Notes: generated from the sequence alone by a model not told the origin. 8,995 nucleotides of DNA from Planctomycetes bacterium GWF2_50_10 (GCA_001824635.1 MHYB01000002.1:1-8995), one strand, 5' to 3'. Positions 1 to 6,206 are shown, counted from the first letter of the stretch. Numbers and translations are program-made.

Positions 1-46
1 GTTACCCATGTGCCCGGTACAAAGTGTTACCTAAGTATCGGTTGAC
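1..46. repeat. Two imperfect tandem GTTACC-type repeats, possible insertion-sequence end
   Basis: GTTACCCATGTGCCCGGT at the window edge is followed at position 27 by a related GTTACCTAAGTATCGGTT. The copies share GTTACC, an A/GT core and a closing CGGT/CGGTT. From memory, tandem GTTACC(C/T)ATGT-type repeats occur next to some DDE transposases (IS481-like), so this may be the end of such an element lying mostly outside the window. No transposase is visible here, so the assignment is inference. Confidence 0.35.
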
Positions 47-86
47 AAATTTTTCAACTTGTTTTGCTCCTCTCCAACCACCCGTG

Positions 87-113
87 ACACGGTCTAGTCC
101 AGCTAGGCCGTGT
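87..113. other. Hairpin, 11-bp stem with 5-nt loop
   Basis: ACACGGTCTAG (87-97) and CTAGGCCGTGT (103-113) pair over 11 positions, ten Watson-Crick and one G-T, around the loop TCCAG. No T-run follows on either strand, so it is not a clear intrinsic terminator. It lies about 90 nt past the stop of the large minus-strand gene and could be a weak 3' processing or termination structure, or part of the possible element end to its left. Confidence 0.45.
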
Positions 114-133
114 TCCTGCTCCACTTACACAGA

Positions 134-184
134 AAGGCCCCTCGGCAGAGGAGGAGAGAGAGAGAAACAGTTCCAAGGGGCCTT
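134..184. other. 9-bp inverted repeat flanking a purine-rich loop
   Basis: AAGGCCCCT (134-142) and AGGGGCCTT (176-184) are exact inverted copies separated by 33 nt, most of it an alternating AG-rich purine tract. It begins 17 nt past the stop codon of the minus-strand gene ending at 201. It may act as a loose 3' hairpin for that transcript, but there is no U-tract to make it a convincing terminator. Confidence 0.35.
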
Positions 185-200
185 GCAGGTTACCGGTTCT

Positions 201-2945
201 TTACTGCGAATTCCTTATCTCCTCAATAAATTCATCTAATTCCTCTTCTGTCATACTTGCTCGCAAAGCTGCATCTTCAAGCCATATTTGCTCAAGCCAC
301 TCGATCGCCGCTTCCGCATCGAAGGCTTCCACGCTTTCCATCGACTCAGATTGCATCGACTCAACCTGCATACCCGATTCCATCATCATTTCCCCGCCGC
401 CCGGCATCATCATTTGCTGCTCGCCGCCAAGAATTATCGAATTGGAATCGAACGCAACCGGCTGCTGGTTTGCATCATAGGTAGCATTATTCGCGACCGT
501 GATCGTAACCGGCCCGCTGTTGTAATGGATCGTGAAGTACCCCACATCGCCGCTGGGGCCATTGGGATCATCCCACATAAGACCATTTATAAATGCATAA
601 GTTCCATTAGGGTCTATGTCAGGCTCCGACCACCAGCCCGGGTCCCAGCCGAACTGATTGCAGTCGTTCTCGTTCATAGCGCCTGTAATAGTCGCATCAC
701 CAGCAATTTCAATATAAACGCCCAACGATGACAGCGACACATCCGACTGCACATACAATGTAACATCGCTATTGGGGTCAGGATAAAGATTTTCACACAC
801 CAGATGCAAAGCCATTTGCGGCTGGGCAGGTTCATTCGGCTCATTGGGTTCGTTTGGCTCATTAACATCATTCACATCAGCAAGAAAATCATTGAACTCG
901 GCCATGCTCAAGAAGCTGCCTGCCCCAAAACTCCGAGTAACCAACCACTCTTTCACGAATTCGCCCAAGTCATAGTTATTTATAGTGCCATCGCCATATA
1001 GGTCACAAGCCCCGCTATAACCTGTTTGCCCCCATACCCCCGCCAGCATCGCGTAATCAATAAAGTTGACGGTATCATCATGATTGAAATCCGGCGTATT
1101 AGCAAATTCATCCGCGCCGATGTCGATACGATTGCCAATCATCCTCGCCCCGCCGTCAATATCCGTTTCACCACTGGGCGGAGTGAAACCAGTTTCACCC
1201 GCGTTGATGCACGACGACCCGCTTGAAATGTGAAAATCATTTTGATCAGCAGCCGCAAAATTCGGATTGCCATTTGTATTATTGTTCGAATTGGGCATTG
1301 CAATATTTTGAACGCAAGAGTATGTGACATAGGAAAGGTTTGTCGGCGATATCTGAGTGGCATTATTCCACACGATATTGTTTTTAAACTCCACATTGGA
1401 TAATCCGCTGGAACAAAACAGCCCATTTGATGTGTTACAGGCAATTGTATTGTTCCGTATTTTGATCACCCCGCCGTAATTGCCATTTACCCTAATTCCG
1501 ATACCGCCTCGATAAAGCATGTTATTAAGTACTTCGACAGTGCCGCCCTGATTGGAAAGATCAATAAGCAAAGGGGCGGAGGTTGAATTACCAGAAATGG
1601 TATTGTTATAAATTTTACCTGATGCGGCATTGCAAAGGCTAATGCCATAATAAGGCCAGTTCCTTATCTGGCAGTTTTGTATGGTCAGATTCGCATAACT
1701 CACAGTTACACCAGCAGCACTCGTCGCCGTTCCGGAAATAACGCAGTCTGTCACATTAATAGAGACAGTACTATCGCTGGAACTGAAAACTCCATAAGCA
1801 TTTAGCGAGCAAATTTCGCAGTTATTGATGTTTGAAGTAGTACCGCTGCCGATATCCAGGCAATTATATGTGCAGTCCAGAATGCAATTTCTAACTGTCA
1901 GAACGCAAGTTCCCGAAGCTATCCCATGCGAATTGCTGTGCACGGTAAGACCTTCTATTGTAACCTCAGGATCAGTACCCCAGAAATCACCTGCGTTTAT
2001 GGCAGTATCGGAATCAGGTGCGATTATCGTGTTTTCGATAAACGCCCGGTTTTCCGGGTTTACGCTTCGTATCGTGAGCTGCTTCGAATAGATGTTTACA
2101 TTTTCATTGTATGTGCCGGGATCAACTACAATCGTGTTGCCGTCAACAGCAGCATCGACAGCACTTTGAATTGTCCAGAAATCCGCGCCGCCAAGTATAT
2201 GAACATGCTTATGACCAACAGGGTTTCCCATTGCGACAACTGTCACAAAATCGCTCTGGTCATTCCCTAATTCAAACGGAACAAAATTTGATCCCACATA
2301 CGTTGTAAAACTGTTATGATAAGATTGGCTCCAATTACACATATCTTGTGTCGAAAGCCCGTTAAATATTCCGCTGGCCAGCCCCGAAGATGTGAATAAA
2401 CTTATGTAGTTGCAATAATATGGTGTTGCTGAGGTTACGCCCCAATCCTCGGGAAGATAAGCAAAATTATCTGAACATCCAAGCACGATCAACCCACACC
2501 CATTCCCTTTAAGAACATAATCGATTGCCTGAATAAGCATAGTTTGGGCAACCAGAAGGGGCGGATGTATAGCGTCGCCTATAGTATGATAGTCTAAATC
2601 ATGGCCGGTTAAAACTACCCTGCCTTTTATCCCATTCAGTAAAACTCTTGAGTCCAGCCCGCTGGTATCGCCGCCGTTATTCCATCCGACAATAAGTATG
2701 TTATGAGTTGAAAGATCAGTCGATGTAACATTGTTGCCAAAGCTACTGTCTCGTTCATCAAAAGAAATGTCGAGCCTTTCCATGGCTTGTGTTATGCTGG
2801 ATTCGTTACCTCCGGGATTGTAAATAAGAAAGGAATAGTTGTTCGGATCAAAAGGTAGAGCAGTTGCAGTGGAAACAAAAATTGCTAAAAATGCACAAAA
2901 AAACGGGATATAACTTTTAGAGACAATAGAATAGACTTTATACAT
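201..2945 (-). CDS. Secreted parallel beta-helix protein with dockerin and cohesin-like domains
   Basis: A 914-aa exported protein of unknown target. I use the ATG at 2945 rather than the in-frame TTG at 2960; only a weak GGAA lies upstream. Residues 1-29 are a signal peptide ending ATA. Residues about 35-240 form an alpha/beta domain faintly like a ThuA/glutamine-amidotransferase fold (weak inference). Residues about 255-615 are a right-handed beta-helix, opening with the usual IQSAVDAAVDGNTIVVDPGTY rung (two pieces: IQSAVDAAVDGNT, then IVVDPGTY) and ending DIGADEF. Residues 619-668 are a type I dockerin with two calcium loops: D619/N621/D623/N627/D630, and D648/D652/N656/D659 with Tyr at 650. 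An (Asn-Glu-Pro)x4 linker at 695-706 leads to a cohesin-like beta domain (about 711-840), then a Met/Glu-rich tail. No PEP-CTERM or anchor is seen. It lies 88 nt downstream of the PEP-CTERM gene, possibly in one transcript. Confidence 0.85.
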   Translation of the reverse strand: MYKVYSIVSKSYIPFFCAFLAIFVSTATALPFDPNNYSFLIYNPGGNESSITQAMERLDISFDERDSSFGNNVTSTDLSTHNILIVGWNNGGDTSGLDSRVLLNGIKGRVVLTGHDLDYHTIGDAIHPPLLVAQTMLIQAIDYVLKGNGCGLIVLGCSDNFAYLPEDWGVTSATPYYCNYISLFTSSGLASGIFNGLSTQDMCNWSQSYHNSFTTYVGSNFVPFELGNDQSDFVTVVAMGNPVGHKHVHILGGADFWTIQSAVDAAVDGNTIVVDPGTYNENVNIYSKQLTIRSVNPENRAFIENTIIAPDSDTAINAGDFWGTDPEVTIEGLTVHSNSHGIASGTCVLTVRNCILDCTYNCLDIGSGTTSNINNCEICSLNAYGVFSSSDSTVSINVTDCVISGTATSAAGVTVSYANLTIQNCQIRNWPYYGISLCNAASGKIYNNTISGNSTSAPLLIDLSNQGGTVEVLNNMLYRGGIGIRVNGNYGGVIKIRNNTIACNTSNGLFCSSGLSNVEFKNNIVWNNATQISPTNLSYVTYSCVQNIAMPNSNNNTNGNPNFAAADQNDFHISSGSSCINAGETGFTPPSGETDIDGGARMIGNRIDIGADEFANTPDFNHDDTVNFIDYAMLAGVWGQTGYSGACDLYGDGTINNYDLGEFVKEWLVTRSFGAGSFLSMAEFNDFLADVNDVNEPNEPNEPNEPAQPQMALHLVCENLYPDPNSDVTLYVQSDVSLSSLGVYIEIAGDATITGAMNENDCNQFGWDPGWWSEPDIDPNGTYAFINGLMWDDPNGPSGDVGYFTIHYNSGPVTITVANNATYDANQQPVAFDSNSIILGGEQQMMMPGGGEMMMESGMQVESMQSESMESVEAFDAEAAIEWLEQIWLEDAALRASMTEEELDEFIEEIRNSQ
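828..863 (-). repeat. (Asn-Glu-Pro)x4 linker repeat
   Basis: Twelve codons encode four consecutive Asn-Glu-Pro triplets between the dockerin and the cohesin-like domain of the large secreted protein. The codons vary between copies (for example CCC, CCG and CCA for Pro), so the repeat is kept at protein level rather than by recent slippage. Such stiff, charged Pro linkers usually separate extracellular modules. Confidence 0.8.
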
Positions 2946-3033
2946 AATGATTCCATTCAAAATTTATGTTTAGGTTAATACATCGTTGAATGCTAAGCAG
3001 TTGATCAGAAGATATTAGTCGAAAAACTAATTT

Positions 3034-3765
3034 TTATCGTTTTCGGCGTAATAGAAGTATACCTGCAACCATCAGTACACTTGCTACCGGTTCGGGGATA
3101 ACTATGATATCGGCGCCATCGGGATTACTCAGAGGCACGAAAAATTGACAATTCAGCACCGAGCCATCTAGAAGTGTACCTGTTATTGTACCGGTCAATT
3201 GACCATAATTAGGCCCACCTATAACACCGTAGAGCCGAAGGCTGTCGCCATAATTCAATTCAACACCGCCAATACTAAAATTAGCGCCGTACAGGCATAT
3301 TTTACCGCTATTCCAAGCGTGGATGGCACTAAAAATCGCACCACCGCGAATTTCAGCTATACCATTGCCACATGCGTTGACAGTGTCTATTGAGCCCCCA
3401 TTTACTGCAACCAAACTATGAATGTCTGCCCAAATCCTACCAACTGTTCCGCCATTAACCACGATTTTGCTATTGCCACTGGCCTGGATACCGTAGTTGA
3501 TTGCACCACCATCAACTTCTATTGTACTATTGTTTGCAGCGCCGAGATAATTAACAACGCCGCCGTTAATCACTTGAGCATGCGTACCCGGAATGTTTGC
3601 TGTGTAAGGATCTAAATAAACATTGGTGTTTTGGTACGCAGCATCACCAATGATGTGATTTCCCCCATCATCAAAGTAGACAGAACCATAGGCTGTAGCA
3701 AATCGTGTTATTCCTCCAGCGTACAGCAAAATCCCACAAATCGTGATTACAACTCCCCTTCTCAT
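3034..3765 (-). CDS. PEP-CTERM sorting-domain protein with 18-residue beta-solenoid rungs
   Basis: A 243-aa exported protein. The ATG at 3765 is chosen over a longer reading because AGGGAGG (3774-3780) lies 8 nt upstream and a signal peptide (1-25, MRRG then a hydrophobic run, ending ATA before YG) starts there. The middle is built of repeated rungs ending Gly-Gly (INGG, VDGG, VNGG, VNGG, IRGG), with the GG pairs near residues 68, 86, 105, 123 and 141, a period of 18-19 residues that suggests a right-handed beta-solenoid. The C-terminus has IPEP (223-226), a hydrophobic helix, then RRKR: the PEP-CTERM signal recognised by an exosortase in the inner membrane. The mature protein is probably delivered to the cell surface or extracellular matrix. 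No catalytic motif is visible. The 5' leader is long and structured (see 3822-3972). Confidence 0.85.
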   Translation of the reverse strand: MRRGVVITICGILLYAGGITRFATAYGSVYFDDGGNHIIGDAAYQNTNVYLDPYTANIPGTHAQVINGGVVNYLGAANNSTIEVDGGAINYGIQASGNSKIVVNGGTVGRIWADIHSLVAVNGGSIDTVNACGNGIAEIRGGAIFSAIHAWNSGKICLYGANFSIGGVELNYGDSLRLYGVIGGPNYGQLTGTITGTLLDGSVLNCQFFVPLSNPDGADIIVIPEPVASVLMVAGILLLRRKR

Positions 3766-3773
3766 TTTTACTG

Positions 3774-3780
3774 CCTCCCT
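3774..3780 (-). promoter_or_regulatory. Strong ribosome binding site fixing the PEP-CTERM protein start
   Basis: On the minus strand AGGGAGG sits 8 nt before the ATG at 3765. It is close to the ideal anti-Shine-Dalgarno complement and rules out the upstream in-frame ATG at 3861, which would add 32 residues ahead of the signal peptide. Confidence 0.8.
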
Positions 3781-3821
3781 AAAAGAGCTTTCTATATTCC
3801 CCAACTCTGCACTTGCAGAAA

Positions 3822-3972
3822 TTGCAGGGCACCATTCAGGAACTTCCCTGCGGCCCTGCAAGGCCGATACAGAATTCCCTCACAGTGCCCTTTTTCAGGG
3901 CACCGAGTTGGGCGATTCTGTATTGAAAATTTGCAGGTTTCAGGAAAATCGCAACCAAGTCCAGTGGGACTT
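3822..3972 (-). promoter_or_regulatory. Structured 5' leader with several, partly competing, inverted repeats
   Basis: The leader between the promoter at 3997-4025 and the ATG at 3765 is about 225 nt. It holds: AAGTCC/GGACTT (3957-3962 / 3967-3972, loop 4); an outer 9-bp pair ATACAGAAT/ATTCTGTAT (3867-3875 / 3915-3923) enclosing a perfect 7-bp hairpin GTGCCCT/AGGGCAC (3885-3891 / 3897-3903, loop 5); and a 9-bp pair TTGCAGGGC/GCCCTGCAA (3822-3830 / 3853-3861). CAGGGCACC occurs twice on the plus strand (3825-3833, 3896-3904), so one strand of the 7-bp hairpin could pair with either copy. I do not recognise a known riboswitch class. That it regulates the gene is inference. Confidence 0.5.
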
Positions 3973-3996
3973 TCATATTATTAAATTGTTAGCTAT

Positions 3997-4025
3997 ACTA
4001 TACCTAATTAACCTTTTTATGTCAA
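3997..4025 (-). promoter_or_regulatory. Sigma-70-type promoter of the PEP-CTERM gene
   Basis: On the minus strand TTGACA (4020-4025) is followed by exactly 17 nt and then TATAGT (3997-4002). The -35 is a perfect consensus and the -10 differs at one base. Initiation would be near 3990, giving a leader of about 225 nt before the ATG at 3765. The -35 box contains the TGA stop of the PEP-CTERM remnant just upstream. Confidence 0.65.
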
Positions 4026-4159
4026 TTACTATATCTTCTCCACAGCAACCCGCCGCTTCCTAAAAAAAACAAACTTGCTGGTTCAGGTATCTCATGGAGC
4101 ATGACGCTTTCTGTAATTGATGAAATACCTCGCAAGCATATTTCAAGGGAATACGTCAT
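4022..4159 (-). pseudogene. Orphan PEP-CTERM C-terminal tail, remnant of a surface-protein gene
   Basis: A 45-codon minus-strand reading from ATG at 4159 to TGA at 4022 ends with a textbook PEP-CTERM module: IPEP (residues 24-27), A-S-L, a hydrophobic stretch rich in Leu, Phe and Gly (to about residue 40), then W-R-R and stop. The frame stays open upstream to a TAA at 4199-4201, but there the DNA is a 9-bp tandem repeat and no signal peptide or body exists. No good ribosome binding site is seen. The simplest reading is the surviving 3' end of a PEP-CTERM gene whose body was deleted. A tiny expressed protein is less likely. Confidence 0.7.
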
Positions 4160-4161
4160 AT

Positions 4162-4188
4162 CTCTGTGTACTCTGTAAACTCTGTGGC
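4162..4188. repeat. Three 9-bp tandem repeats (CTCTGTnnn)
   Basis: CTCTGTGTA, CTCTGTAAA and CTCTGTGGC follow one another without spacers, then a run of A. Similar CTCTGTG strings are, from memory, common between genes of several environmental bacteria. The repeat lies where the body of the PEP-CTERM remnant should have been, so it may mark the deletion junction. Confidence 0.7.
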
Positions 4189-4293
4189 TAAAAAAATATT
4201 ATTCAAATTACCAAATCAATATTATCCACTTCGCCCCATAAAATCAAGAAAATTTTGATTGTTTTATCCCTTTTACCCCCGCCCCGTAACTTC

Positions 4294-4351
4294 GCACCCT
4301 TCGCACTTTTGCACTTCTTAAAAGCACTTCCGCACCTACGCACATCCGCAC
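4294..4351. repeat. Seven GCAC units, mostly at 8-bp period
   Basis: GCAC starts at 4294, 4303, 4311, 4324, 4332, 4340 and 4348, spacings 9, 8, 13, 8, 8 and 8. Most copies read CGCAC or GCACTT. The flanks are C-rich and no reading frame uses it. Function unknown. It resembles degenerate simple-sequence repeat rather than an iteron array. Confidence 0.7.
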
Positions 4352-4391
4352 TTTGTCACTGCCCCCAATTCTCACCAGCCTCGCTCTTCAA

Positions 4392-4422
4392 ATAGTAAAT
4401 CGTACATAGTAAATCGTAAATC
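4392..4422. repeat. Direct repeats of ATAGTAAATCGTA
   Basis: ATAGTAAATCGTA occurs exactly at 4392-4404 and 4406-4418, one base apart, and a partial third GTAAATC ends at 4422. No inverted symmetry and no coding use. It sits between the GCAC array and the C-rich tract. Function unknown. Confidence 0.75.
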
Positions 4423-4452
4423 ATGCCCTCACCACCCCTCAACCACTCCTCT

Positions 4453-4515
4453 CCCTACTCCCAATCAACCCTCACCCTATCCGTCCCTACCTGGCACCCC
4501 CTCAACTCCCCCCCC
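4453..4515 (-). other. G-quadruplex-capable tract just past the dedA stop
   Basis: On the minus strand this stretch reads as G-runs: plus-strand C-runs lie at 4453-4455, 4460-4462, 4469-4471, 4475-4477, 4485-4487, 4497-4501 and 4508-4515. The first five are separated by 4, 6, 3 and 7 nt, which meets the canonical four-run, loop 1-7 pattern. The 8-G run comes 11 nt after the dedA stop, so the tract would be G-rich in the dedA 3' RNA. It could stall polymerase or protect the RNA end. No ordinary hairpin-plus-U terminator is seen for dedA. Confidence 0.55.
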
Positions 4516-4525
4516 AACTTTAAGG

Positions 4526-5188
4526 CTATTTTAAATCGCCTTTCGCGTACTTCTCACGCAAAAACGCTATCGCCCCGGGCAGCAGCGATATGAAAATAAT
4601 AACCAGTATCACCAGCGTAAAATTCTTCTTAACAAGCGGAATATTACCGAAAAAATACCCGCCCATCACGAAACCGCCAACCCACATCACCGTCCCTAAC
4701 ACACTGAAACTAAGGAACTTAAGATAAAACATCCGCCCTATCCCAGCCACAAAAGGCGCAAACGTCCGGATGATCGGCATGAACCTCGCGATCACTATCG
4801 TCTTACCCCCGTGCTTGTCATAAAACGCGTGTGTCTTATCCAGATGCTTCTTATTAAGAAGCCAAACATTTTCCCTGCTGAATATCTTTGGCCCCACAAA
4901 ACGCCCTATCCAGTAGTTGGTGCTATCGCCCATAACTGCTGCACAGAAAAGGACTAACAACAGCCACTGCACTTCCAGCACGCACCCGCTGATAGCCGCC
5001 AAAGACCCCGCCGCAAACAAAAGCGAATCCCCCGGCAAAAACGGCGTCGCAACCAGCCCCGTCTCGCAGAAAATTATCGCAAAGAGCAGCAGATAAACCC
5101 AAGCCTGGTAATCCCTTATAACTTGCTCCAGCGTCTTATCAAGATGCAGAAACATGTTTATAACATCAAAATTTGCAAGTACTTCCAT
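4526..5188 (-). CDS. DedA-family inner-membrane protein
   Basis: A 220-aa polytopic membrane protein (SNARE-associated/VTT family). The family includes undecaprenyl-phosphate translocases and proteins needed for membrane and proton homeostasis. I choose the ATG at 5188: GGAG lies 5 nt upstream, while an adjacent ATG (5191) is too close and the outer in-frame start (5218) is TTG. Visible motifs are FCETG (40-44), TPFLPGDSLL with D54, GDSTNYWIGR (87-96), and a long conserved block HGGKTIVIARF...PIIRTFAPFVAG (126-149) with R135 and R141. E42, D54, R135 and R141 match the Glu/Asp/Arg/Arg set required in E. coli YqjA/YghB, with the same E-to-D and R-to-R spacing. Length is typical. The gene is divergent from ispE across a 93-nt gap. 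The exact substrate is not shown. Confidence 0.92.
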   Translation of the reverse strand: MEVLANFDVINMFLHLDKTLEQVIRDYQAWVYLLLFAIIFCETGLVATPFLPGDSLLFAAGSLAAISGCVLEVQWLLLVLFCAAVMGDSTNYWIGRFVGPKIFSRENVWLLNKKHLDKTHAFYDKHGGKTIVIARFMPIIRTFAPFVAGIGRMFYLKFLSFSVLGTVMWVGGFVMGGYFFGNIPLVKKNFTLVILVIIFISLLPGAIAFLREKYAKGDLK

Positions 5189-5208
5189 CATTTCTCCAAA
5201 AAATTGCT

Positions 5209-5238
5209 TTAACAACAATACGAATCGCGCGTTATAAT
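5209..5238 (+). promoter_or_regulatory. Sigma-70-type promoter for ispE
   Basis: TTAACA (5209-5214), an 18-nt spacer, then a perfect TATAAT (5233-5238) precede ispE, giving a leader of roughly 35-40 nt. The -35 box overlaps the region just upstream of the divergent dedA start, so the two genes share a short control region. No clear minus-strand promoter for dedA was found. Confidence 0.55.
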
Positions 5239-5281
5239 GTCAACCGGATTAGAACCTGCGCGTTAATAATTTAAGCTTAAT

Positions 5282-6178
5282 ATGCAGCAGTTTGAAACCT
5301 ATTTTAATGCGCTTCTTGTGCGTGCCCCGGCAAAGATCAACCTATGCCTGCTTGTAACAGGCAAAAGGCCCGATGGCTTTCACGGCCTGCGTACCATCAT
5401 GGCCAAGGTCAACTGGTACGATCATCTCCTCTTCGAAAAAACCACCCTGCCAGGCATAGAACTTATCTGCACCGGCCCCCACTGGGCTCCGACCGGCCCG
5501 GAAAACCTCGTTTTCAGGGCAATAGACCTGCTTTGCAAACAAACCGGGCACACCCCCCAATGCAAGGTCACCCTCACCAAAAACATCCCCGCCGGTTCCG
5601 GCCTGGGTTCAGCAAGCAGCGATGCTGCCGCCGCACTGCTAGGCTACAGTCGTTTCGCGAACATTACAGTTTCCACTCCCAAACTGATGGAATTAGCCGC
5701 CCGGCTCGGCAGTGACGTTCCGTTCTTTTTAGGTTCACCACTGGCACTTTGTGAGGGAAGAGGCGAAATATTGACCCCTTTGCATCAAATCTTTTCGTTT
5801 ACCGCCCTTTTAATCCTGCCCAACATAAATACATCAACAAAAAGGGTTTATGAAAAATATTCGCACCAAAAAGACACCTTTGAGAGCTTAAATTCTCAAA
5901 TTCAGCTTAGAATTGAGCAAAAGAAGCTTGATTTAGTTGCTAAAATGTGCGCAAATATGTTAGAGGATAGTTGCTTTTGTTTACACCCTGAGATTGCTGA
6001 GCTTAAAGCCGGAATCGAACACCTTGGAATTACACCTGTTTGCCTTAGCGGCAGCGGCTCTACACTGTTTCACATTATTGAAAATGATTGCAGTAAAAAG
6101 GCCTTAAATACCTATCGCAGCACACTTAAAGACACGCTTGGGTGTGACAGCGTTATTGTAAACAGCAATAATTGGTGA
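5282..6178 (+). CDS. ispE: 4-diphosphocytidyl-2-C-methyl-D-erythritol kinase
   Basis: IspE uses ATP to phosphorylate the 2-hydroxyl of CDP-methylerythritol in the cytoplasmic MEP pathway for isoprenoid precursors. The 298 residues are the usual length. GHMP-kinase signatures are present: PAKINL near the N-terminus with the catalytic Lys (K18), the ATP loop IPAGSGLGSASSDAA (102-116), GSDVPFFL with the catalytic Asp (D145), and the C-terminal CLSGSGSTLF (254-263). No strong ribosome binding site precedes the ATG, but no better start gives a complete N-terminus. spoVG follows 28 nt after the stop, probably in the same transcript; B. subtilis also keeps spoVG a few genes after ispE. Odd: base composition falls sharply within the gene, from about 67% GC in 5581-5640 to 33% in 5881-5940. 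Confidence 0.95.
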   Translation: MQQFETYFNALLVRAPAKINLCLLVTGKRPDGFHGLRTIMAKVNWYDHLLFEKTTLPGIELICTGPHWAPTGPENLVFRAIDLLCKQTGHTPQCKVTLTKNIPAGSGLGSASSDAAAALLGYSRFANITVSTPKLMELAARLGSDVPFFLGSPLALCEGRGEILTPLHQIFSFTALLILPNINTSTKRVYEKYSHQKDTFESLNSQIQLRIEQKKLDLVAKMCANMLEDSCFCLHPEIAELKAGIEHLGITPVCLSGSGSTLFHIIENDCSKKALNTYRSTLKDTLGCDSVIVNSNNW

Positions 6179-6206
6179 TAGCGGTACTTTTGAAGCGAGG
6201 CAGAAC

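Noticed and set aside
257..731. Plus-strand open readings inside the large secreted protein
   Set aside because: They are antisense to the well-supported cohesin-like and C-terminal coding region and resemble no protein family.
3014..3031. ATTAGT/ACTAAT hairpin followed by TTTTTA
   Set aside because: It is oriented as a plus-strand terminator, but both neighbouring genes are on the minus strand, and the stem is only 6 bp and AT-rich.
3945..3970. Sigma-54 promoter upstream of the PEP-CTERM gene (TGG...TGC on the minus strand)
   Set aside because: The GG-to-GC spacing is 8 rather than 10 nt, and a much better sigma-70-type promoter lies just upstream.
3631..4063. Plus-strand open readings of 106-117 aa across the PEP-CTERM start and leader
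   Set aside because: They run antisense to a clear signal peptide and through the inverted-repeat leader, have no family features, and lack a good ribosome binding site.
4294..4422. Iteron-type replication origin or CRISPR array
   Set aside because: The units are too short and irregular, there are no unique spacers of constant length, and no replication or cas gene is nearby.
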